Shown: positions 36,035 to 45,667 of the stretch, piece by piece | How the letters are laid out: every line of letters starts with the position of its first letter | Numbering within the stretch: the first letter of the stretch is position 1 | Assembly: GCF_027913215.1 (NCBI RefSeq) | Contig: NZ_CP115784.1 | Location: 434,001 to 498,000, forward strand | Reading direction: 5' to 3' | From: Paracoccus aerodenitrificans | GTDB lineage: Bacteria > Pseudomonadota > Alphaproteobacteria > Rhodobacterales > Rhodobacteraceae | Length of the DNA: 64,000 bases | Notes under the pieces: model-generated | The model's input: only the letters and a program-made list of their open reading frames with translations | Told to the model about the DNA's origin: nothing | Databases searched by the model: none | Translations under genes and position numbers: made by a program

Positions 36035-36685
36035 ATGATTGGTGATGAACGGCTTATTACGAAGGGCCGGAAATTTGATCAGGTTCTTGAAGGTGCGCGA
36101 CGGGTTTTCATGCGGGAGGGTTATAAAGGCGCGAGCGTCGACGATATTGCCCGCGAAGCCGCAGTGTCGAAGGCGACATTGTACAGCTATTTCCCCGATA
36201 AGCAGCTTATGTTTCAGGAAGTGTTCCGGGGCGAGATTGAGCGGGTTCGCGGCGGAGCCTCGGCACTGGGGGATCTGGATCTTCCGATAGATCAGGTTCT
36301 GCGGTTCATCGGTCATGTCATCGCCAATAATATCGTTTCGGATGTCGGCTCTCGCACGCTTCGTCTGGCGATTGCCGAGGCAGAGCGTTTCCCGGGCCTC
36401 GCTGCCGAGTATTATGCAATCGGCCCCGGTGCCCTGCTCTCTGCGCTTGAGCGCCGCTTTCTGCACTGGCAGGAAGAGGGTATGTTGCGTGACGAAATCG
36501 GGGACATGAACCTGATTGCCGATAGTTTCGTGAATCTGAACACGGTCCGGGTGCGGGACCGGGTGATGCTGACGGGTCGTGCTTCGGTGAATGATGACAT
36601 GATTCGCCAGACGGTCGACAATGCGGTCGGTATTTTCCTGCGTGCTTTCGGGACACCAAGGGCTATCGCGCTGCTTGATCGCTGA
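36035..36685 (+). CDS. TetR-family transcriptional regulator
   Basis: 216 aa. N-terminal TetR DNA-binding domain: DQVLEGARRVFMREGYKGASVDDIAREAAVSKATLYSYFPDKQLMF is the classical helix-turn-helix segment at about residues 14-60 (reported here in parts: GYKGASVDDIA and KATLYSYFPDK). The C-terminal ligand domain is not specific. Divergent from glutamate dehydrogenase. The effector is unknown. Confidence 0.93.
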   Translation: MIGDERLITKGRKFDQVLEGARRVFMREGYKGASVDDIAREAAVSKATLYSYFPDKQLMFQEVFRGEIERVRGGASALGDLDLPIDQVLRFIGHVIANNIVSDVGSRTLRLAIAEAERFPGLAAEYYAIGPGALLSALERRFLHWQEEGMLRDEIGDMNLIADSFVNLNTVRVRDRVMLTGRASVNDDMIRQTVDNAVGIFLRAFGTPRAIALLDR

Positions 36686-36808
36686 CGCGGTTGTCAGTTT
36701 CGTTAACGGGCTGCGGGCTTAACATACGGTTCTTTGATGCGTATAGCTGGCACAAGGTCCCCGGTCAGCGGGACCGCGATGCAGGATTCAGACAGGTATC
36801 AGGGACAG

Positions 36809-37168
36809 ATGAATAATTTCATGATGATAAAGCCGCGTTTTCTTGCGCCTCTGGCCGCCGCGCTTGCGCTTGCCGGCTGCGTTGTTGCTCCGCGGGCTCC
36901 GGTGGAAGAGGCGGTGGTGAATCCGCCCGTGGCGCCGCTGCCGACGGCGTCCGATGACGGGTTGCAGGAACGCAAGCCGGATCTCTGCAAGGCGAGCACC
37001 TATTCCGGCCAGATCGGCCAGCCGGGCAGCGTGATTGCCGGGCTTGGGATCGAACGCGATTATCGCATTGTCGAATATCGCGGGATTGAGCCACAGGAAT
37101 ATGACCCGAACCGGATCGTGTTCCGGCTGGATGCGTCCGGCAATATCTCGGGCGTGGATTGCGGCTGA
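36809..37168 (+). CDS. Lipoprotein resembling peptidase inhibitor I78 family (first of tandem pair)
   Basis: 119 aa. The signal sequence ends in lipobox LAGC, then a Pro/Val linker. The core has ERKPDLCKASTYSGQIGQPG, RDYRIVEYRGIEPQEYDP and NRIVFRLDASGNISGVDCG, matching the small two-cysteine I78 fold: acidic start, R-P-D-R-like turn and ending x-G-x-I-x-V-x-C-G. Family members inhibit serine proteases of the subtilisin/elastase type. An in-frame start at 36734 would hide the signal peptide and is rejected. Confidence 0.75.
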   Translation: MNNFMMIKPRFLAPLAAALALAGCVVAPRAPVEEAVVNPPVAPLPTASDDGLQERKPDLCKASTYSGQIGQPGSVIAGLGIERDYRIVEYRGIEPQEYDPNRIVFRLDASGNISGVDCG

Positions 37169-37449
37169 TGCCGGTGCGTCTTGCGGTTTCTGCGGGGCTG
37201 CTGGCGGCGATGGCCGCCTGCACCCAGCCTGAAGAACCTGCCCACCCGCCCGCGCCTTCGAATGCGTGCGGCGCGTCGGGGTTGCAGGGGCTGGTTGGCA
37301 AGGATCGCCGGGTTCTGAACACCAAAGCGCTTGCGCAGGATTTCCGTGAGATCGGGCCTGACATGCCGGTGACGGCCGATTACAGCCCCGAGCGGCTGAA
37401 TGTCGAATATGATACATCCGGCAGGATCACGAAGATCGCCTGCTATTGA
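37168..37449 (+). CDS. Lipoprotein resembling peptidase inhibitor I78 family (second of tandem pair)
   Basis: 93 aa from an ATG overlapping the preceding stop by one base. Lipobox AMAAC is followed by GASGLQGLVGKDRRVL and DYSPERLNVEYDTSGRITKIACY, the most characteristic I78 segment (RLNVxxDxxGxIxxIxC). Two cysteines remain in the mature part. It is a diverged paralogue of the previous gene and is translationally coupled to it. Confidence 0.8.
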   Translation: MPVRLAVSAGLLAAMAACTQPEEPAHPPAPSNACGASGLQGLVGKDRRVLNTKALAQDFREIGPDMPVTADYSPERLNVEYDTSGRITKIACY

Positions 37450-37521
37450 TCCGCAGGCCACTTTGCATGGCCGGTCCTTTTTGCGATTGATCGTGACGCT
37501 GCGCGGTGTCACGATCCGCTT

Positions 37522-37866
37522 ATGCAGAACCCTCAGCATCCGCTTATGCCGCAACAGGACAGGATCGCCTTCGACAGGGCAGAGCTTGCCATTATCCTCT
37601 CAGTCTATGGCCGTATGGTCGCTGCCGGTGAATGGCGGGATTATGCGATGGCGTTTCTGCGGGATGTCGCGGTGTTCTCGATCTTCCGGCACAGTGCCGA
37701 AACGCCGATCTACCGGGTCGAGAAGCGGCCCAAGCTGCGCAATGCTCAGGGAATGTATGCGGTCATCGCGATGGATGGCCGCATCCTTAAGCGCGGGCAG
37801 GATCTGGCACAGGTCATGCGGGTTTTCGACCGCAAGATGATCCGCGCGGTCGATCAGCCGAGATAG
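37522..37866 (+). CDS. DUF2794 family protein
   Basis: 114 aa. The central segment FDRAELAIILSVYGRMVAAG followed by WRDYAMAFLRDVAVFSIF and RVEKRPKLRN is the conserved core of DUF2794, a family restricted mainly to alphaproteobacteria with no established function. Its last 13 nt overlap the convergent thiQ gene. Confidence 0.9.
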   Translation: MQNPQHPLMPQQDRIAFDRAELAIILSVYGRMVAAGEWRDYAMAFLRDVAVFSIFRHSAETPIYRVEKRPKLRNAQGMYAVIAMDGRILKRGQDLAQVMRVFDRKMIRAVDQPR

Positions 37867-38546
37867 GCGGCAAGCGCCTCGGGCGGGTTGTCCAGAAGCT
37901 CAGCCGTGGGGGCGGGGGGTTGCGCGGTCCCGTCCATGACGACGATGGTCTGGGGTGCGAAGGCGCGTGCATCATCGGGGTCATGCGTGACCATCAGAAC
38001 CGTTGCCCCGCTGTCATCGGCGATCCTTCCCAGAAGCGCCAGCATGTCAGATTTCAGCGCCGGGCCGAGCGCCGAGAACGCCTCATCCAGCAGCAGGATG
38101 GGCCGTGCCCGCAGCGCCACCCGTGCCAGAGCGACGCGCCCCTGCTGCCCGCCGGACATGTTTCCGGGGCGGCGTCCGGCCATGCCCTCCAGCCCGACAT
38201 CCCGCAGGGCGCCCTCGACGGCGGCTTTCTGCTGCGCCGATAATTTCAGATCCGGGCGCAGCCCGAGCCCGGCATTCTGGGCGACGGTCAGATGCGGGAA
38301 CAGGTTCTGGTCCTGAAACAGAACCGAGACGGGCCGATCCCCCGGAGGCTGACGCGACAGATCCGCTCCGTTCCAGTCGATCCGTCCGGATGAGAGGGGG
38401 ACAAAGCCGGACACCATGCCAAGCAGGGTGGATTTCCCTGATCCTGACGGGCCGATCACGGCGACCCTTGCTCCGGGCTGGACGGTGAAATCGGCGCTTA
38501 GCCGGAAGCTGCCCAGAATGGCTTCGGCGCGGTCAAATTTCAGCAT
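37854..38546 (-). CDS. thiQ: Thiamine ABC transporter ATP-binding protein
   Basis: 230 aa. Walker A GPSGSGKSTLL, signature MSGGQQGRVALAR, Walker B ILLLDEAFSALGP. The start overlaps thiP by 14 nt. Together with thiB and thiP and the TPP riboswitch upstream, the call of a thiamine/thiamine-phosphate importer is secure. Confidence 0.95.
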   Translation of the reverse strand: MLKFDRAEAILGSFRLSADFTVQPGARVAVIGPSGSGKSTLLGMVSGFVPLSSGRIDWNGADLSRQPPGDRPVSVLFQDQNLFPHLTVAQNAGLGLRPDLKLSAQQKAAVEGALRDVGLEGMAGRRPGNMSGGQQGRVALARVALRARPILLLDEAFSALGPALKSDMLALLGRIADDSGATVLMVTHDPDDARAFAPQTIVVMDGTAQPPAPTAELLDNPPEALAAYLG

Positions 38547-40080
38547 TCAGTCGTCCTCCGCGATCGAAAAGCCAGAACAGGGCGAAGCTGATCGCCATCA
38601 GCAGCACGGCGCAGGCCGCAGCATCAGCCATGCGATAGCTGTTCATCAACTGATACAGCCTCAGCGGCAGGGTTGCATTCTCGCTGTCGGCAAACAGGGT
38701 GATGACGCCCAGATCCCCCATCGCCAGCGCGGCGGCCAGCCCTCCGGCAAAGCCGATGGGGCGGGCCAGACGGGGCAGGGTCAGCAGCCTCAGCCGGGCA
38801 AGCCCGGTCATCCCAAGCGATGCAGCCAGCCTGCCGTAATCCGCATGCAGGCTTCGGGCCGCCGGGATCATGATCCGCAGCGCGAAGGGCAGCGCCATTG
38901 CCGCGTTGATCCCCACCGTGACAGGCAGTGCAAGCTGCGTCGGCGAGGCCAGCCCGCGCAGCATCAGATACAGCCCCGTTCCCAGCACCAGAGGCGATGC
39001 GACGATGGGTAACATGCCTGCTGCCTCGATCCAGCGCTGACCTTGGGCGACGGCCAGTGACAGGGCAAGCGCCAGAACCAGTGTCGCTCCGGTAGAGATC
39101 AGCGCCATGACGATTGACCGCAGCGCGGCGCTCCAGACCGTTGCGGGTAGGGTGGCGATACTTGGGGCGCCCTGCAGGATGACCGAGACCATCGGCACCA
39201 GCAGGAATGCCGCCGCCAGCAAGATGGCAAGCAGATCCGTCCAGAGATACCAGCCGCGCGGGGCGGTGATCAGCGTTCCGCGCCCCATCCCGGTGCCGAA
39301 CCCGGCCATGATCGTCACCCGCGAGGACAGCAGCAGCGCCACAAGGCACAGCCCCACCTGGATCAGCCCCAGAGCAGCCGCCTTGCCCATGTCGAAATCA
39401 AAACGGAACGCCTGATATATCGCCAGTTCGACCGTGGTGGCCTTGGGTCCTCCGCCAAGGGCCAGAGCCACCGCGAAAGAGGTCAGGCAGACCAGAAACA
39501 CCGCCAGCCACGCACCCGGCGCGATTTCCCGCAGCATGGGCCTTTCCAGATGGCGGGCAATATCGACGGGGTTGAAGCCAAGGGACTGCGCCAGGCGGAA
39601 TCTCTCGGACGGGATCGCCTGCCAGCCATGCAGGATCATCCGCACCGACAGCGGCAGGTTGAAGAAGACATGCGCCAGAATGACTCCCTGCCAGCCATAG
39701 ATCGAGACCGGCGGCAGGCCGAGCGCCGAAAGCGCCTCATTGACCGCTCCGCTGCGGCCGAAAACCGAAACCAGCCCCATGATCGCCACGATCACCGGCA
39801 GAATGAACGGAGCGCCCAGCAGGGTAATCAGCACATGGCGGCCCGGAAAGCTGCGCCGCGCCAGCGCCCGCGCCACCGGAACCGCAAGCAGGACCGAGAC
39901 CGTTGCCGAGACGACCGCCTGCCAGATCGTGAACCACACGGCCCGCCAGTCCCAACTGTTCAGCCCCGAAAGCCCGCCCGCGTGAAGCGCCACCGCGCCG
40001 AGCGTTCCCAGAACCAGAACAATCAGGAGAATGGCGGCCAGAGGCCCGACCGGGTTTATTCCGCGAAGACGCTGAGCCAT
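38533..40080 (-). CDS. thiP: Thiamine ABC transporter permease
   Basis: 515 aa with about twelve hydrophobic segments arranged as two related halves, as usual for ThiP. Coupling loops with the EAA-like motif can be seen as WQAIPSERFRLAQSLGFNPVDIA and ADYGRLAASLGMTGLARLRLLTLP. Its start overlaps the end of thiB by 25 nt and its end overlaps thiQ. Confidence 0.94.
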   Translation of the reverse strand: MAQRLRGINPVGPLAAILLIVLVLGTLGAVALHAGGLSGLNSWDWRAVWFTIWQAVVSATVSVLLAVPVARALARRSFPGRHVLITLLGAPFILPVIVAIMGLVSVFGRSGAVNEALSALGLPPVSIYGWQGVILAHVFFNLPLSVRMILHGWQAIPSERFRLAQSLGFNPVDIARHLERPMLREIAPGAWLAVFLVCLTSFAVALALGGGPKATTVELAIYQAFRFDFDMGKAAALGLIQVGLCLVALLLSSRVTIMAGFGTGMGRGTLITAPRGWYLWTDLLAILLAAAFLLVPMVSVILQGAPSIATLPATVWSAALRSIVMALISTGATLVLALALSLAVAQGQRWIEAAGMLPIVASPLVLGTGLYLMLRGLASPTQLALPVTVGINAAMALPFALRIMIPAARSLHADYGRLAASLGMTGLARLRLLTLPRLARPIGFAGGLAAALAMGDLGVITLFADSENATLPLRLYQLMNSYRMADAAACAVLLMAISFALFWLFDRGGRLNAEI

Positions 40081-41033
40081 TCGTCCAGTGCCGGACGGCG
40101 TGCCGCCTCGGCAGCGTCTTCGTCAAGGAACAGGGTCTTTTCCGGGCGTGGCAGAGCCGCGAAATAGGCGGGCAGCATGTCGCGCGGCAGGTTCGCCGGA
40201 TAGGACCAGTTCGCCTCGGCAATCATGCTCTGGAAGTCCTCCGAGACCACGTAATCCAGAAAGGATTGTGCCAGTTCGGGCTGATCGGTCCCTTTCAGTT
40301 GTGCCGCCAGTTCGACCATGAAGTAATGCCCCTCGGGGAAGATAATGGCGCGTTTGCTGGCATCCTGCTCGGCCCCGATATGGTAGGCGGGAGAGGTCGT
40401 ATAGCTGAGCACCATATCTGCCTCTCCATCGGTGAACAGGCCATAGCTTTCCGACCAGCCTGGTGTGACCGTCAGCACTTTCGGACGCAGCTTCCGCCAT
40501 GCGTCTTCCGACTCGTCCCCAAAGACCGACTTGACCCATAGCAGCAGCGCCAGACCGGAGATCGAGCTGCGCGGGTCCTGAATCACGATTTTCAGATCAT
40601 CCGGCGCGTCCAGAAGTTCCTGAAAACTGCCCGGCGGATTTTCAAGCCGGGTGCCGTCATAGACGAAAGCCGTCTGAGACCAGTTGAAGGGCAGGAAAAT
40701 ATCGTCGCTCCAGTTGACCGGCATGGTCAGCCCGGACAGATCCTGACCGTGAGGCGTGAAAAGCCCGGATTCGCGGGCGCGTTTCGTGACATCGCTGTTC
40801 AGGCCGATCACCACATCCGCCTCGGTCCGGTCGCCTTCCAGCAGCAGGCGGGGCAGCACGTCGCCGGTCACGAATTTCAGGTCGCATGCGCAGATCGCCT
40901 CGAAACCTTCTTCGATTTTGGGGCCGGGTCCCCATTCCGATGCGAAATAATCCGGGCTATAGACGATCAGCTCGGCAGCGTCCGCTGAGGCGGGGGCGGC
41001 AAGGATCGTCAGGGCGGCAATTGCATGTCTCAT
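40056..41033 (-). CDS. thiB: Thiamine-binding periplasmic protein
   Basis: 325 aa. Short signal peptide (cut near ASADA), then [35 protein letters not shown], and the ThiB segment [14 protein letters not shown]. Also [11 protein letters not shown] and [18 protein letters not shown]. First gene of the riboswitch-controlled thiBPQ operon. Confidence 0.94.
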   Translation of the reverse strand: MRHAIAALTILAAPASADAAELIVYSPDYFASEWGPGPKIEEGFEAICACDLKFVTGDVLPRLLLEGDRTEADVVIGLNSDVTKRARESGLFTPHGQDLSGLTMPVNWSDDIFLPFNWSQTAFVYDGTRLENPPGSFQELLDAPDDLKIVIQDPRSSISGLALLLWVKSVFGDESEDAWRKLRPKVLTVTPGWSESYGLFTDGEADMVLSYTTSPAYHIGAEQDASKRAIIFPEGHYFMVELAAQLKGTDQPELAQSFLDYVVSEDFQSMIAEANWSYPANLPRDMLPAYFAALPRPEKTLFLDEDAAEAARRPALDEWLSVFAE

Positions 41034-41074
41034 CGCGTTCTCTCAATCAGTTCCGGAAAGAAAGGACAGCGATA

Positions 41075-41151
41075 CCTTCCCTCCGCCGGGGTGAGCCGGA
41101 TCAGGTTCAACGGGTTCGCAAGCTGCGTCTCAGCCGAAAGGCTCCCCGAGG
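41075..41151 (-). promoter_or_regulatory. TPP (THI-element) riboswitch
   Basis: On the minus strand: CTCGGGGAGCC then GGCTGAGAC, the pairing arm, then the diagnostic GTTGAACCTGATCCGG and GGCGGAGGGAAGG. These are the conserved thiamine-pyrophosphate aptamer parts (P1, the CUGAGA loop, the CCUGAU box and GGAGGGA). It ends 41 nt before the thiB ATG. Binding of TPP would reduce thiBPQ expression; I cannot tell from sequence whether the switch acts on translation or termination. Confidence 0.95.
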
Positions 41152-41258
41152 CTTGGGCAAGCATGATCGCAGCCGGTCCCGGGTGCAACCCCCTGTCGTC
41201 TTTCTGGTGCTTGCCGCTGGCAGGCAGGGCCGGTAACCAGATGGCAAAGGAGATCCAG

Positions 41259-42371
41259 ATGAGCCTCAACAGCTTCGGCCATGTATTTCGTGTCACGACC
41301 TGGGGAGAAAGCCACGGGCCGGGGCTTGGCGCCGTCATAGATGGCTGCCCGCCCGGCGTGCCGCTTGATGAGGCCCGGATCCAGCCCTTCATGGATCGCC
41401 GCCGGCCGGGAACGTCGAAGAACACCACGCAGCGGCAGGAAGCCGACCGGGTCCGTATCATGTCGGGCGTGTTCGAGGGGCGCAGCACCGGGACGCCGAT
41501 CATGCTGATGATCGAAAATACCGACCAGAGGTCGAAAGATTACGGTGAGATCGCCCGCTCGTTCCGACCCGGCCATGCCGACATCACCTATCACCAGAAA
41601 TACGGCATCCGCGATTATCGCGGCGGCGGACGGTCGAGCGCACGCGAAACCGCCTCACGCGTCGCTGCCGGAGCGGTGGCGCAGGCGGTTCTGGGCGAAC
41701 TGGCGCCGGAATTGTCGATTCTGGGCTATATGGTCCAGATGGGTGAGATGCGTCTGGACCCCGCAAGATTCGATGCTTCGGCCATCGCGGAGAACCCGTT
41801 CTTTCTGCCCGATGCAAAGGCCGCACAGGAGTGGGAGGATTATCTGACCGGCATCCGCAAGGCGCAGAACAGCGTCGGCGCGGCGATTGAGGTTCTGATA
41901 AAGGGCTGCCCTCCCGGACTCGGTGCGCCGGTTTACGGAAAGCTCGATACCGATCTGGCAGCGGCGATGATGTCGATCAATGCGGTCAAGGGCGTCGAGA
42001 TCGGAGAGGGCATGGCCGCCGCCTCGCTGACCGGCACCGATAATGCCGATGAGATCCGCATGGGAGAAAACGGCCCGGAATTCCTGTCCAACCATGCTGG
42101 AGGGATTCTCGGCGGTATTTCTACGGGGCAGGATATCGTGGTGCGCTTCGCCGTGAAGCCGACATCGTCGATCCTGACCCCGCGCCGCACCATCACAGTG
42201 GACGGCGACGAGATAGAGCTGATCACCAAAGGCCGGCACGATCCCTGCGTCGGCATCCGCGCCGTCCCGGTCGCCGAAGCGATGGCGGCCTGCGTGGTGC
42301 TTGACCATCTGTTGCTGGACCGGGCGCAGACCGGCGGGCAGCGGGGCCGGATCGGAAAAGGCGGTGCCTGA
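41259..42371 (+). CDS. aroC: Chorismate synthase
   Basis: 370 aa, final step of the shikimate pathway. Signatures: [32 protein letters not shown] and [19 protein letters not shown]. The ATG has AAAGGAG at a good distance; the longer upstream frame runs through the riboswitch. Divergent from thiB. Confidence 0.98.
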   Translation: MSLNSFGHVFRVTTWGESHGPGLGAVIDGCPPGVPLDEARIQPFMDRRRPGTSKNTTQRQEADRVRIMSGVFEGRSTGTPIMLMIENTDQRSKDYGEIARSFRPGHADITYHQKYGIRDYRGGGRSSARETASRVAAGAVAQAVLGELAPELSILGYMVQMGEMRLDPARFDASAIAENPFFLPDAKAAQEWEDYLTGIRKAQNSVGAAIEVLIKGCPPGLGAPVYGKLDTDLAAAMMSINAVKGVEIGEGMAAASLTGTDNADEIRMGENGPEFLSNHAGGILGGISTGQDIVVRFAVKPTSSILTPRRTITVDGDEIELITKGRHDPCVGIRAVPVAEAMAACVVLDHLLLDRAQTGGQRGRIGKGGA

Positions 42372-42379
42372 CCGAAGAT

Positions 42380-43102
42380 TCAGAAATCCAGCAGTGCGTA
42401 ATGGGAGGCCGGGTGCAGGCCGGGCAGTTGGTCGGCCAGCACGTTGCGGAAGGCGGGGCGTGATTTGATCGTAGCGTACCACTGGCGTACCAGATCCGAG
42501 CGGTCCCAATCCACGTCCGAGATATAATCCAGACAGGAAAAATGCGCCGCCGCCGCGAAATCCGCGATGGAGATCGTCGGACCGGCCAGCCAGCGGCGCT
42601 CTTCCAGCAGGCTGTGCATATAGTCGATATGCGCTTTCACCGCCGCCAGCCCGGCCTTGACGACGCGGCTGTCCGGGTATCCGCTTTTCTGGACCTTCTT
42701 CCAGACCCGCTCGGTCAGGACCGGCTTCGTCACTTCGCTGTTGAACTTGTCGTCGAACCACGCACAGAGGCGGCGCACCTCATAGCGGCCCGCAGCTCCG
42801 TCCGGCATCAGCGGCGGGACCGGCACGGTTTCATCAAGATATTCGCAGATCGCCTGGCTTTCGGCCAGCAACATGCCGTCAAGCCTCAGAACCGGGATCT
42901 TGCCTGCGGGGTTGCGGCGGAAAAGCTCTGATCCCTGTTCCCAGTATCTTTCTTCGGCCAGTTCGACCTCGATTCTCTTTTCGGCAAGAACAAGTCGCAC
43001 CTTTCGCGAGAACGGCGAAAGCGGAGTGTGATACAGCCGCGCCGGCTGGGTGGCGGCGCTGCGCATCGGGCTGCTGGAGACGGGGGCGTAACGGTCGGTC
43101 AT
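42380..43102 (-). CDS. Glutathione S-transferase family protein
   Basis: About 240 aa. A thioredoxin-like N-terminal domain (LYHTPLSPFSRKVRLVLAEK with the catalytic Ser/Cys position, then GKIPVL and AESQAICEYLDE for glutathione binding) and an all-helical C-terminal domain (ISIADFAAAAHFSCLDYISD). Start is uncertain: ATGs at 43174, 43102 and 43066 are in frame and none has a clear ribosome-binding site. Substrate unknown. Confidence 0.85.
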   Translation of the reverse strand: MTDRYAPVSSSPMRSAATQPARLYHTPLSPFSRKVRLVLAEKRIEVELAEERYWEQGSELFRRNPAGKIPVLRLDGMLLAESQAICEYLDETVPVPPLMPDGAAGRYEVRRLCAWFDDKFNSEVTKPVLTERVWKKVQKSGYPDSRVVKAGLAAVKAHIDYMHSLLEERRWLAGPTISIADFAAAAHFSCLDYISDVDWDRSDLVRQWYATIKSRPAFRNVLADQLPGLHPASHYALLDF

Positions 43103-43226
43103 TGCGTGGTGATACGCGAAGCCGTGGGCAGGTTTCAACAGCCAGAGAAGCTTGCGGCACGGTCTTGCCTGCATTGCCCCCGGAGGGGCGGGGCGTTATG
43201 TCAGGGACAAGCAGGAAAGGGCAGTC

Positions 43227-44144
43227 ATGGCGCATAAGCTATTCATCGACGGAGAGGCCGGGACGACCGGGCTTCAGATCCGGGAAAGGCTGGAAGGCCG
43301 CGCGGATATCGAACTGATCCGCATCGACCATGACCGCCGCAAGGACAGCGATGCACGGCGCGAGTGTTTCGCCGCCGCCGATGTGGCGATTCTGTGCCTG
43401 CCGGACGACGCTGCACGGGATGCCGTTGCCCTGAGCGCCGATCTTCCGGTGCGGCTGATCGATGCCTCGACCGCTCACCGGATCGATCCCGATTGGGTTT
43501 TCGGCTTTCCCGAACTGACCCCGGATGCGCGGAACCGGATCGCCTCGGCGCGGTATGTCGCCAATCCGGGCTGTTATGCCTCGGGGGCGATTGCGATGAT
43601 CCGGCCTCTGGTCGATGCCGGTCTGATCGCTGCGGATGAGAAGCTGTCGATCAATGCTGTTTCTGGCTATACGGGCGGCGGCAATGCGCTGATCGCGGAA
43701 TATGAGGCCGGGACCGCGCCGCCTTCGTTCCTGTACGCTCTGGCGCAGGGGCATAAGCATATCCCTGAAATCATGACGCTGTGCGGCCTGACCGTGCAGC
43801 CGGTTTTCGCACCATCGGTCGGACAGTTTGCGCAGGGCATGGCGGTATCGCTGCCACTTCATCTGGACGGAACCCGCAGCCTGTCCAGCCTGCATTCCGT
43901 GCTGCGCGACCATTATGCCGGCGCCGAATTCGTACGCGTTCGCGAGGCTGAAGAGATCGGCGCACGCGTCGATCCGACCGCTCTGAACGGGACGAATATG
44001 CTGGAACTCTCGGTACACGGCGACGATTCCAGAGGTTGTGCCGTGGTCGTGGCGGTGCTGGACAATCTGGGCAAGGGCGCTTCGGGCGCGGCGGTGCAGA
44101 ACATGAATATCATGCTGGGGATCGATGAAGGAGCCGGGTTATGA
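43227..44144 (+). CDS. argC: N-acetyl-gamma-glutamyl-phosphate reductase (type 2)
   Basis: 305 aa, the short form. N-terminal [14 protein letters not shown] for NADP binding, the catalytic Cys in [11 protein letters not shown], and the substrate-site histidine in KHIPEI. Reduces N-acetylglutamyl phosphate in arginine synthesis. AGGAAAGG precedes the ATG. First of five genes that overlap at start/stop codons. Confidence 0.95.
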   Translation: MAHKLFIDGEAGTTGLQIRERLEGRADIELIRIDHDRRKDSDARRECFAAADVAILCLPDDAARDAVALSADLPVRLIDASTAHRIDPDWVFGFPELTPDARNRIASARYVANPGCYASGAIAMIRPLVDAGLIAADEKLSINAVSGYTGGGNALIAEYEAGTAPPSFLYALAQGHKHIPEIMTLCGLTVQPVFAPSVGQFAQGMAVSLPLHLDGTRSLSSLHSVLRDHYAGAEFVRVREAEEIGARVDPTALNGTNMLELSVHGDDSRGCAVVVAVLDNLGKGASGAAVQNMNIMLGIDEGAGL

Positions 44145-45667
44145 GCGGCAAGAAACCTGTCGTCCTGTGCATTCTGGATGGATGGGGCGTTTCTGACCGG
44201 CCAGAGCAAAGCGCACCGGATCAGGCGAACACACCGGCTTATGACAGGCTGATGGCCGGATGCCCGCATGAGACTCTGATTACTTTCGGCCCCGATGTCG
44301 GGCTGCCGAAAGGGCAGATGGGCAATTCCGAAGTGGGCCATACCAATATCGGTGCGGGTCGTGTCGTCCCGATGGATCTGGGGCAGATCGATCTGGCGAT
44401 CGAGGATGGCAGCTTTTACGACAATACCGGCCTTGGCGCGTTCATCGACAGGCTGAAGCAAAGCGGCGGCACCGCGCATCTGATGGGTGTGGTCTCGGAT
44501 GGCGGGGTTCACGGCCATATTCAGCACGTCATTGCGGCCGTGAACGCGGTGGCGCGGCAGAATATCCCGGTCGTGGTCCATGCTGTCACCGACGGGCGGG
44601 ACGTGTCGCCGCAATCCGCGATGGGGTTCGTGACCGAATTGCAGGGCAGCCTGCCGGAAAACGCGCGGATCGGAACGGTGATCGGACGCTATTTCGCGAT
44701 GGACCGGGATAATCGCTGGGACCGCGTTGGTCGCGCCTATGCCGCGATGGTGGCGGGTGAGGGGCTGGAAGCCGCCGATGCCGCCCATGCGGTCGAGGCT
44801 GCCTATCAGCGCGGAGAGACCGACGAGTTCATCCAACCGACGATCATCGACGGCTATCAGGGTGCCACGGATGGAGACGGGTTCTTCTGCATGAATTTCC
44901 GCGCCGACCGGGCGCGCGAAATTCTGGCGGCGATCGGGCAGCCGGATTTCGACCGTTTCGACACCGGTACGCGTCCCGAATGGGCGGCGCTTCTGGGGAT
45001 GGTCGATTATTCCGAACAGCATAACGAATTCATGACCACCGCCTATCCCAAGCGGCAGGTATTGAATACTTTGGGGGCATGGGTCGCGGCAAAGGGGTTG
45101 CGTCAGTTCCGTCTGGCCGAGACCGAGAAATATCCTCATGTCACCTTTTTCCTGAATGGCGGCAAAGAGGAAGCAGAGCCCGGTGAGGACCGGAAAATGC
45201 CCTCCAGCCCGAATGTGGCGACCTATGATCTTCAGCCGGAAATGGCCGCCGATGAGGTTGGCGAGTATTTCGTGAAGGCGATTGAAGAGGGTTATGACCT
45301 GATCGTGGTCAATTTCGCCAATCCCGATATGGTCGGTCATACAGGCAGCCTTGAGGCGGCAACGAAAGCCTGTGAGGCGGTTGACCGCAATCTGGGCCGT
45401 GCATTGGACGCACTTGAGAAAATGGGCGGTGCCGCAGTGATCATCGCCGATCACGGCAATTGCGAAACCATGATCGACCCCGAAACTGGCGGGCCGCATA
45501 CGGCTCATACCACCAATCCGGTGCCGGTCATCGTGTTCGGCGATGCCTCGGCGACATCCCTTCGCAGCGGTGGCCGTCTGGCCGATGTCGCGCCGACCGT
45601 GCTGGATCTGATGGGGATCGAGCCGCCAGAGGAAATGACCGGCAGGAGCCTGATCGAACGCGTATGA
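44141..45667 (+). CDS. gpmI: 2,3-bisphosphoglycerate-independent phosphoglycerate mutase
   Basis: 508 aa, manganese-dependent glycolytic mutase. Metal-binding ILDGWG near residue 10, phosphoserine region [40 protein letters not shown] and [12 protein letters not shown] overlap with argC. Confidence 0.97.
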   Translation: MSGKKPVVLCILDGWGVSDRPEQSAPDQANTPAYDRLMAGCPHETLITFGPDVGLPKGQMGNSEVGHTNIGAGRVVPMDLGQIDLAIEDGSFYDNTGLGAFIDRLKQSGGTAHLMGVVSDGGVHGHIQHVIAAVNAVARQNIPVVVHAVTDGRDVSPQSAMGFVTELQGSLPENARIGTVIGRYFAMDRDNRWDRVGRAYAAMVAGEGLEAADAAHAVEAAYQRGETDEFIQPTIIDGYQGATDGDGFFCMNFRADRAREILAAIGQPDFDRFDTGTRPEWAALLGMVDYSEQHNEFMTTAYPKRQVLNTLGAWVAAKGLRQFRLAETEKYPHVTFFLNGGKEEAEPGEDRKMPSSPNVATYDLQPEMAADEVGEYFVKAIEEGYDLIVVNFANPDMVGHTGSLEAATKACEAVDRNLGRALDALEKMGGAAVIIADHGNCETMIDPETGGPHTAHTTNPVPVIVFGDASATSLRSGGRLADVAPTVLDLMGIEPPEEMTGRSLIERV

